A stretch of DNA of 64,000 nt from Sipunculus nudus (Eukaryota > Annelida > Sipuncula > Golfingiida > Sipunculidae), in NCBI GenBank assembly GCA_026874595.1, contig CM049314.1, positions 11,710,729 through 11,774,728 on the forward strand, given 5' to 3'. The notes under the pieces are model-generated. The model saw nothing but the letters and a program-made list of their open reading frames with translations. It was not told the DNA's origin and did not search any database. Both the position numbers and the translations under genes were made by a program. Each line of letters opens with the position of its first letter. Position 1 is the first letter of the stretch. Below are positions 56,156-64,000 of this stretch, piece by piece.

Positions 56156-56462
56156 CAGCCAGTGTGCGACAAATAAGAAGATAAAGAACCAAACGTAACA
56201 CAAGAAATCAACATTTAAGAAAAAAAAGGAGTTGTACTGAAAGTTGTTACTTGTAAAATATTCCGTAGAAACAAATTTCATAATAATTATAGTTATGGTT
56301 ATAAAAAATATGAAGTGATAGTCAAGAGTAGGCACATGTTCCTGTGCATACAGTAAAGCGTAATTAAACAGACGGTTTATGTAATAAAATGACACTAAAT
56401 ACATACAAGCATGTAGGTTACATCAGGTATCTGGAACTGAAAATATATGAACTTAGCCAATT

Positions 56463-56465
<3 letters not shown>

Positions 56466-56511
<46 letters not shown>
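56466..56511. repeat. (TA)n microsatellite
   Basis: About 46 bp of TA. Confidence 0.95.
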
Positions 56512-56516
<5 letters not shown>

Positions 56517-56959
56517 AATATATAGAGACTAATTATAATTATATATAGATTATGAAACAGAATACGTCTTTATTGTTTTATTAATATTACTTCAAAGAGA
56601 ATATATAAATTATGAGAAATAACAAACAAAATGTGAATCGTCCACATAAGTACCTGAAATCAGTTCACCCGATCAGCATGGCCATCGCAGGGTCGGCCCT
56701 CACGGGCACAATGTAATCGATGACCCACTTGACAAGACACCTGACTCTTTTGTGTGCAACTAATATTATTATTATTATATTAGATGATAAAGCCTGACGG
56801 AGATAGAATAAAAACTTGCGGTAACTTTTAAGCTTGACGGGGAGAAATAAAAGCAAGTGAGGTTAGGATGGGTCATTCTTAAGTTTTCTTAATGTGATCT
56901 ACCCCGAGATGCGGGCGGGCGGGGGGGGGGGGGTGGTCATTACGGTAGGGGCGCTTATT

Positions 56960-57840
56960 ACGTCAAATATGGCAATCGTTCTAGATCTTAATACCCAATG
57001 ACGCCCGCGCTAATATTACTGACCGCAGGAGCTTACCCATAGTTATAGGATTAAACCTGACTAAAGACATCAATGCGGCTTCCTAGCAGCCTGCATCATG
57101 GGGTTCCTGCTGTTTTTTGTCCATAATATACCTACATGTTTTACATTATGATCTGTTGATACCAATTTATTGCCGAAGTACCAAGATATGGAAGGAACTC
57201 TGTTTATTCCGTAGGTTACATTTTTTTGTCTTGCTTCTATTATAATGAAACCTCCATATTTTGTTAAAGTTCCCACAAATATCTAGAAGTGCTTGGAGCG
57301 CTCTTGGCGATGGTGTCAGTAGACAGACGTCATCCGCCTGACTATGTGAACCACAATAGGTCCCATCATTGGTCGTACCAAACCCGCTTTTTCGCAGTTG
57401 TACTAATAGTTCAATTATATAAACAAGGTTATAAAAACCGCCTTATTTGACAGACTGTATTATATCAAATGCCTGTGAGAATTCACCCCCTATCCGCACC
57501 TTTGAAACTCAACAGGTGTAAATATTACGTATGATGCGCGAAAGTTTCCCCATTTATACCCATGTCATACATTTTATTCAAGAGACCGTCATGCCACACG
57601 ACGTCGAAAGCCTTGGACGTATCTAAAAATACAGGCGTACAGTGGGGAATAAGTTTAGAATAACCAGAAATACGTTCCTGAAAAACACATGAAGCATTTT
57701 AAATAGACAATCCTTTCTGGTAACCAAATTGCAGGTAAATATAACTCCACGAAGAGATGCGATTCAGCAATATTTTTTCATATTTCTTATGTAATACAGG
57801 CAGCAGAGTTACCCCACGAAAATCATTAACATCGTATGTT
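56960..57840 (-). mobile_element. LINE reverse-transcriptase fragment
   Basis: Minus strand, no long ORF because of stops and shifts. Readable pieces: VTLLPVLHKKYEKILLNRI (near 57800), ERISGY ... FLDTSKAFDVVWHDGLLNKM (57680-57580) and QADDVCLLTPSPRALQALLD (57340-57280), where QADD replaces the usual YADD box. 5'-truncated. CR1/L2-like by style. Confidence 0.75.
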
Positions 57841-60800
57841 TTTTATTCTGCCAAAATCCTTTGGAGTTCCTACAATGATTCTTTGTTTTAATGATTTTGG
57901 AGTATATTTTCATGCCCCCATGACGGAAAACAAGTTACAAATATGCCTGGCTAGAATAGGATCTCCATCTTATCTGACACTTATAAAAGGAATCGGGTCC
58001 ACTTTTATTCTCAATGTTTTCTGAAACTGTGATGCGTATGACACTGTGTCATACCTTAAAGGTAATTGTCCCCGCAGTGACCTCGCCAATATGAGAGTAA
58101 ATAATTTAATGTACACATCATTCTGAGTGATTTTTCGTGATTTCTAAATTGCGTGGAGGCTACCATCCACCGAGAACAACCGAACTGCTTTCGGCAATGA
58201 CCGGAAAACCTGTGTACACAAACACCACCTGTCACAGAAACCTCCAGTGAAGGATTAAAATTTTTGTACACATGAATAATCCCAGCTGTCGTTCACGTGC
58301 ATGGTCAAAAAATATAAAACAAAATGGCACTCATTACTAATGTCAGCAAGCCAAAATGGTCAATCTTACAATTCACCCAGGTGATCCCTTGGATTAATGT
58401 TGAAATGAACGCAGCAAGTATCGCTGCACTATCACCTAGCATTTACAACTTACATCAACAATTCTGGAAACAGTTGTATTACGTAAACTACCCAAGACAG
58501 CACGTGCATAAGTTCTGTTTATATTGACCATACCGCGTCACGGGTATTACACCGCAAACAGATCCACTGGTTTATCAATATACAAAATGTGTTTCACGGA
58601 CAAATACACTTTGTTGGTTATATTTGGCATGGATGTTGTTGATGCATACTCAATGTTTTCTCCATTTTCTTAATTTTTTTTATTAACATTCCTCAGGTTT
58701 TCGGCGTAAAAGCGTACTGTGTGAATGAATGTGGGCAGGAAGTGTATCCTTGATACTCATATTGATAAACCCCTTTGCTGGGAAAATGTAAAAAAGTTAA
58801 CAAGGACATCACTCGGCCGACAGTCGAGGCCGGGTCCGGGGGGGGGGGGGGGGGGGGGCAGTGCTTGATACAGGTAAACAGTATTCCGCCACGCAGGCCG
58901 TCCATCAAGACTTCACCAATTCAACTTTGTATCCATACTTTTAGTGGTTTTCCACTTTAAATACGTCAAATATAGTCTATACAAAACAGAAAGCGGGGGG
59001 GGGGGGGGGGGGGAACGTATGTCCGCTTATGCTTATGCAACTAACGACGTATGCATATTCCCGTTTCTTTCTTTAGGAACAGCTTCTTTGCCTTATAACA
59101 CACATTTGTTTCATCTTTCACATCTTTCACTATCCTTTATATGTCTAACAAAAATAATACATGTAACCCGTCAAAGATCTTCGAAAACCGGATGACCTCA
59201 CGTCCAATTCTGTTTCGCAAATGTAAACATCATCACTGACTGAGGTCTTCAAGGTAAACATAAACTGATGTATGAATATCTTGCCACAAGCACAGCGCCA
59301 CTAAATAAATGTTAAAAAAATACTTGTTCATATCTTGTTGGGACGGTATCCCACTGAAAATCTATATTTTGTTTTAAATTTTAGAATAAACAAATTGAGC
59401 CAACATTCTCCACCTCATTTAACCCCCCCCCAACACCAGTAAAAGGCCCGGTCTACCGGGTTTATCAGCTAGCATATTATAGGTTCGTATGAAAAACTAT
59501 CAAAGTGGCAACAACTGAAGAGATTTCTCAGTTTGTAATTTCATTACCTAATACGGCTGTAAATTTCTTTAAGGTATAATTTTCTCTTAATATAAGTTAA
59601 TCTTTTATGGCACTCGTGTGTTTGTTGTCAAATTCTGAACTTTGTAAATGAGAGTATAGTTTTAAGAAATTACCCCCACAGGCGTCTATAAAATCTACTG
59701 TCGGTTCCGCAACATGATTACATTGTATAGGAGTTCACTTGGTTGTGAGTATTTCCTAACGGATCTGCTCCTCATCAGAGACCAAAAACTCAACATTTTA
59801 TCAGCCAAATTATCTAACTGACTACAGATCATTAGGGTCAAGCTTCAACCTTCTTAATGAGTTCATAAAACAAGTTTTGCCTCTTTATAATTTCTAAATT
59901 CAATGATTTCTAGGTCATGTGATTTTTCTCCTCGTAATCAAGCCTTCCGCACACGTCTCATTACATTATGCAACGGCTTTAGACTTTTTTCAAAAACGTT
60001 TCGTCCGAATTCCGTTTGTTTTGGTAACAACTTCCTTCAAACTGACCTTTTGCATAATTGTAATAATGGACTCACAATATCTCTCAATGTCAATGGTTCT
60101 GCCAATGTCAGGATTTCCTAGTGAAGGGGCATATGTAGCAAATTCGTTTTGAGTATATTTTGTTTGTAAAAATGTGACAAAAAATGTGGCGTTTTCGTTT
60201 TTCACCTTCCTATGCAGCATGATAGTCAATTTTTGTTTAAGTTTTGACATTTCTTCCAGCTTGTTTTGAAATGGTTTTAGAAAGCAAAAAAAAAAAAAAA
60301 AACTTCGACCCAAACACAAAACAACTTTAACAGCGACAAGAGCATAAGAAAGGTTAATTCCTTTACATACTAAAGGCACTAATTATTTTCTATGAACATT
60401 TTATTATTGTCTAAAATTATATTTTGGGTTTATAATAAAGATACCTATTCACATACCAGGTATGTTAAATATACACATTTACTATCACACACTACATACA
60501 CAAATTGTGCCTTTCTCCTTAAATATTATAGAATCTGCAAATATTGCATTCTGGTCTCAGAATCATAACAATACTCCTGTACACAAGTGGCAAAAAGCTG
60601 TCACTGGCGAAATCAGTGATGCAAAATACAAACAGCGGGTATACGACCTGGAGGCCATACCGGGTGACTTTACAAATCAAGATTTTCCAAGCATCCAACC
60701 GGTGCTTCTTCTGTGTTTCTTCTTTTCTGTCACTTTTCCTTGTTTGGAAGTTGTAACGGTTTCATACGCAAGATCGGACCTTGTTATGATAAACAAACGC

Positions 60801-61036
60801 ACAGGGCCTGTGTTTCCTCACATATAAAACCAAAATAACATATAAAACAGGTAAACTGGAAATACGTGTGCGTGTGCCGGGAGAGTTCAGCAAGAAAAAT
60901 GTATTCCGCTCCAATGTTCCCACTGCGTGAAAAAAACACATATTACAGCAGAAGTCTAGATGAAGCTTTAACATTTAAGTGTTGATTATTCTTAACTAAA
61001 AGCAACTTAAGTCACCGCTCATATGGGTTTAAAGTA
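57841..61036. other. No gene recognised; long G-runs
   Basis: Homopolymer G runs at 58838-58858 (21 nt) and 58995-59013 (19 nt), and an A run near 60286-60301. Short ORFs only, none with a known domain. Confidence 0.45.
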
Positions 61037-62580
61037 ATAATAATATAATAATTTATTCACTTAATAACGCGCCACCTTCCAACACTCAGTGTTGCTCAGG
61101 GGCGCCTTACAATAACATGCATAATTTTAGTCTTAAATCAAAATAAGAGAAATAAAAAATAAAAGTTCTGAAAAAGCATGAGAATTGACTAAGATAATTA
61201 AAAGTCTGCAAGTAGTGAAACTGACTGGAGAAATTGTCTACTTATAGGCAAAGCTAAAAAGATGTGTCTTTAGTTTCTTCTTAAAAGCGTCATACGAGTC
61301 ACACATTTTTAGGACCATAGGCAACTGATTCCATAACTTTGGTGCACCGACTGCAAAGGCGCGGTCTCCATAGGATCTAGTTCTGGAGGCTGGTTGCTGC
61401 AGGAGTAGCTGGCTGTTTGATCGAACTCTTCTTGATGGCACATATTGGGAAACAAGCTCGGTCAAATACGCAGGGGCTAAATCTTTCACACATTGATAGT
61501 TTAGACACAAAGCCTTGAAATTGACCCGATGCTTAACAGGAAGCCAGTGAAGATCTCTCAGAATTCCTATAATGCTATTATGCATCCGCTTCCCGGTAAT
61601 TCTCCGAGCTGCACATTTCTGAACGCGCTGCAGTTTAGTGATCTGCGCCGCTGGTACATTCAGAAGGAGTGACTTGCAGCTATCAAGCCTTGTTGAGATA
61701 AAGGCATGTATCAGTCGTTCTGTGGCGTCACGTGTAGGCATGTGCCTTGCTGCCGCAATGTTATGGAGATGGAAATAGCATGTTTTGCAGATGTGACGAA
61801 CATGCTCTTCCATTGTCGCAGCATGGTCCCACATTGATCCCAAGTTCCTGATGCTGGGCCTAGCAAAGAGAGTAGCGTCCCCAACACGAGGGGCTGGAAT
61901 GTCAACCCTTGTCCTGAGACGGGTTGATGTTAGCACCATGAGTTCTGTCTTATTGCCGTTTAGTTTGAGCTTATTCACAACCATTCATGCATTAAGATCA
62001 GCAATGCACCACTTCACAGCGGCCATTGAGTCGTCAATGGTGAGTGGAGTATTGAAATTGAAGGTCATAACTAGCTGATCATAATCTACATATAGATGAA
62101 TGAGGAGCCCATGTTGAGCAACAATGTCACAGATAGGAGCAGTGTACATGGAAAACATAATGGGGCCAAACACTTACCCCTGGGGGACACCGTGACACAC
62201 ATCCAGGGCAGTCGAGGTCTCACCATTGAAAATTACAGTGTGTGTCCTGCTGCTGAGATAGTCTGTAAATCATTCCAGGACATTACCTTTTATGCCGTAC
62301 CTGTGACGGAACCTGTCAAGCAGGATTGGATGGGAGATGCAATCAAATGCAGCAGACAGGTCCAACAATATAAGAATCACAGCTTGTTGGTTGTCAGTTA
62401 CCGAGAGGCTATCATTATGCATCCTGAGAAAAATAGTCGCGACACTTTGACATGCACGATATGCTGATTGAACCTAAGGGTACAGTGCATTAGCCTCCAG
62501 ATGGATGGTGAGTTGCTTGGCCGCAACCATCTCTATAACCTTAGAGAGGAACAGAAGATTTTACACAGGCCTGAAGTTTG
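61037..62580 (-). mobile_element. CR1-like LINE, 3' half
   Basis: Minus strand, 5'-truncated. RT parts: VFGPIMFSMYTAPICDIV (62170) and a degraded catalytic box LYVDYDQL (about 62080), then a stop at 61985-61987 and a 248-codon open frame (61984-61238) holding the C-terminus: KTELMVLTSTRLR, FISTRLDSCKSLL, LHWLPVKHRVNFKALCL and DRAFAVGAPKLWNQLP ... FKKKLKTHLF, a hallmark of CR1-type RTs. The 3' UTR contains 'gcgccttacaat' on the plus strand and ends in an ATA-rich tail near 61037-61060. Confidence 0.88.
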
Positions 62581-64000
62581 GCAATTTATAGACACTTATT
62601 TTCTTATACATTAAGCTCTATAGTGATAACAATTGATGGGGCTTTAAATCAATGCTGATTTATGATAGGAATGGCAATTAATTAATTAATATCAAACTGG
62701 GCATAATTACCAAATTCTTGGCCTTCAGAATAGAAAATTGAGGTATGGCGAGAATAAAAACAGTCGTTTCTTATTATCTATTAATAACATTACATTACAC
62801 GTGTCCGTTCTTAAATGCCTTAGGGAAAAGATGTACGTTTGCCAGAACTACAGAAATATGCTCTAGTCTTTCAGTCATGAATCAACTTCTTGTAACCTTA
62901 ATCTGAGCTTAGAGTTTTATTTCTTACCACCTATGGGTTCGTGAAGTACATGAAGCCAGTAAGAATCATTTAATGTGTTTTTTTATACTTGTTTAAATTA
63001 AATGGACGAATTCATCAAAATTACAGGGTATACAGATGATGACCTCAAGGGTATTCATAAAAAATGTTATTTCACTAATAGTCATCAAAACGTGAATAAA
63101 ATGATGTTTCACATGACAGGTTTTAATATTTACATATAATATTTGCCAAATTTCGATACAGATAATAATTTAATTATACTCAAGTAAATATTAATAAGTT
63201 TTCATCCATGTGTTTGTTGGAAAGATCATTAAGCAGTAAATTGGACGAACAGTAAGCCGAACCGAGTTCAGATTCTTTGAGACTTTCTGGCAACAGACAA
63301 GGCTTTGTGGGATATAGAATAACTTATTTTTCCATCACACTGTGCCATATCAGAAAAGTTAAATTTTAATGAAAAGGATTTTGCATGTGCCCCTCAACCT
63401 TAATATTGACTTTCTCAATATCGATCCTCGCATAAAGTCAGCAATTTGGTTGTTGTTTTCATATCCGTCATTTATATATATATATGGAAAATATGGCTTG
63501 ATCCGCGAAAAAGAATTACAAGATACAATGTACTTAATTATACATTCAAGGCATATGGTTTGCTACATAAGCCACATGTCATTTTGTTAGCATGGGTGCC
63601 AGCTGAAAACTTATTTTGGATCACAGTGCAAGGTATAAAAGCGTTGGTTAAGCAGGCTTTTAACTGTACAGGTTTGCATACACTTATAATGGTGTAGCCT
63701 AATTGTCAAATGAATTATAATATGAATATATATGAATATTCCCAGAAATGTAAAATAATTATACGGCCCAAAGAAATAATGAAATTTAAATAGGACAGAA
63801 GATCATATACATGATACTCTTGAATTATGTTTAAATTTAATATTCAATTTGAAAAGAAGGTTGTTTCCTACAACAGAACTTCATTTTGATACATTTCGTG
63901 AAAAAAAAAATCCTCTTGGGTTCCCCTGACTGTTTCATTAATGCATTCTTAAGAAAAAAAGGTGCTTTTCATTCAGGTATCTGCCTTTTTCGTCCCATTA
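62581..64000. other. No supported gene
   Basis: AT-rich. 63369-63697 has short overlapping ORFs that might be a further LINE relic, but I cannot name a motif. Confidence 0.35.

Noticed and set aside
60462-60827. 121-codon plus-strand ORF
   Set aside because: No recognisable domain or composition signal; length is compatible with chance.
61851-62467. Plus-strand ORFs of 75 and 123 codons
   Set aside because: Antisense shadows of the CR1-like LINE.
1-64000. CRISPR arrays, prokaryotic operons, riboswitches or a phage
   Set aside because: Intron-split genes, LINEs and LTR elements show eukaryotic DNA; the tandem repeats here lack the short repeat-spacer pattern.

Overview
The window looks like AT-rich genomic DNA of a eukaryote, most likely an invertebrate animal and plausibly a bivalve mollusc. 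The support is intron-split genes with GT/AG splice sites, several lineages of APE-type LINEs, a Ty3/gypsy LTR element, pogo-like DNA transposon debris, long (TA)n tracts and tandem or dispersed repeats. The species cannot be read from the sequence. There are no operons, CRISPR arrays or prokaryotic signals.

The only host genes I can support are two tandem, same-strand (minus) copies of one transporter gene of the major facilitator superfamily. They resemble the OFA/monocarboxylate-type branch (oxalate:formate antiporter-like, also named apicoplast pyruvate carrier-like in animals). Gene 2 is complete for coding sequence: 11 exons from 49075 down to 37149, 473 codons, every splice site and phase consistent, with a poly(A) signal about 55 nt after the stop. 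Gene 1 has the homologues of exons 1-8 (12499 down to 1407). Seven of these eight exons match gene 2 in length exactly, and the eighth differs by a multiple of three. Its last three exons would lie beyond the left edge. The ORF list hides these genes because the exons are short.

Layout: 1-1080 is a tandem repeat array. 1.4-12.5 kb is gene 1, with a nearly full-length antisense LINE in intron 5. 12.53-13.57 kb is a dispersed composite repeat. 13.57-22.67 kb is a Ty3/gypsy element with a truncated 5' LTR, a lysine-tRNA-type primer site, a 2 kb leader with hairpins, a gag with an RRM-like N-terminus and a PNMA-like capsid, a full pol and an intact 3' LTR; it carries two in-frame stops and one frameshift. 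24.9-25.9 kb is a pogo/Tigger-like remnant. 27.8-31.2 kb is a second LINE. 31.9-33.8 kb is another composite repeat. 35.16-36.63 kb is a possible hAT-like element with GC-rich ends. 37.1-49.1 kb is gene 2, with composite repeats in intron 9 and a small antisense ORF in intron 1. 49-64 kb has no host gene that I can recognise; it holds three LINE fragments, a 278-bp satellite, a roughly 145-bp tandem repeat, microsatellites and G-runs.

The most notable signals are the duplicated transporter pair with conserved exon architecture and a conserved acidic-dileucine motif, the RRM-plus-PNMA-like Gag, and a 12-bp palindrome shared by two otherwise different repeat families.
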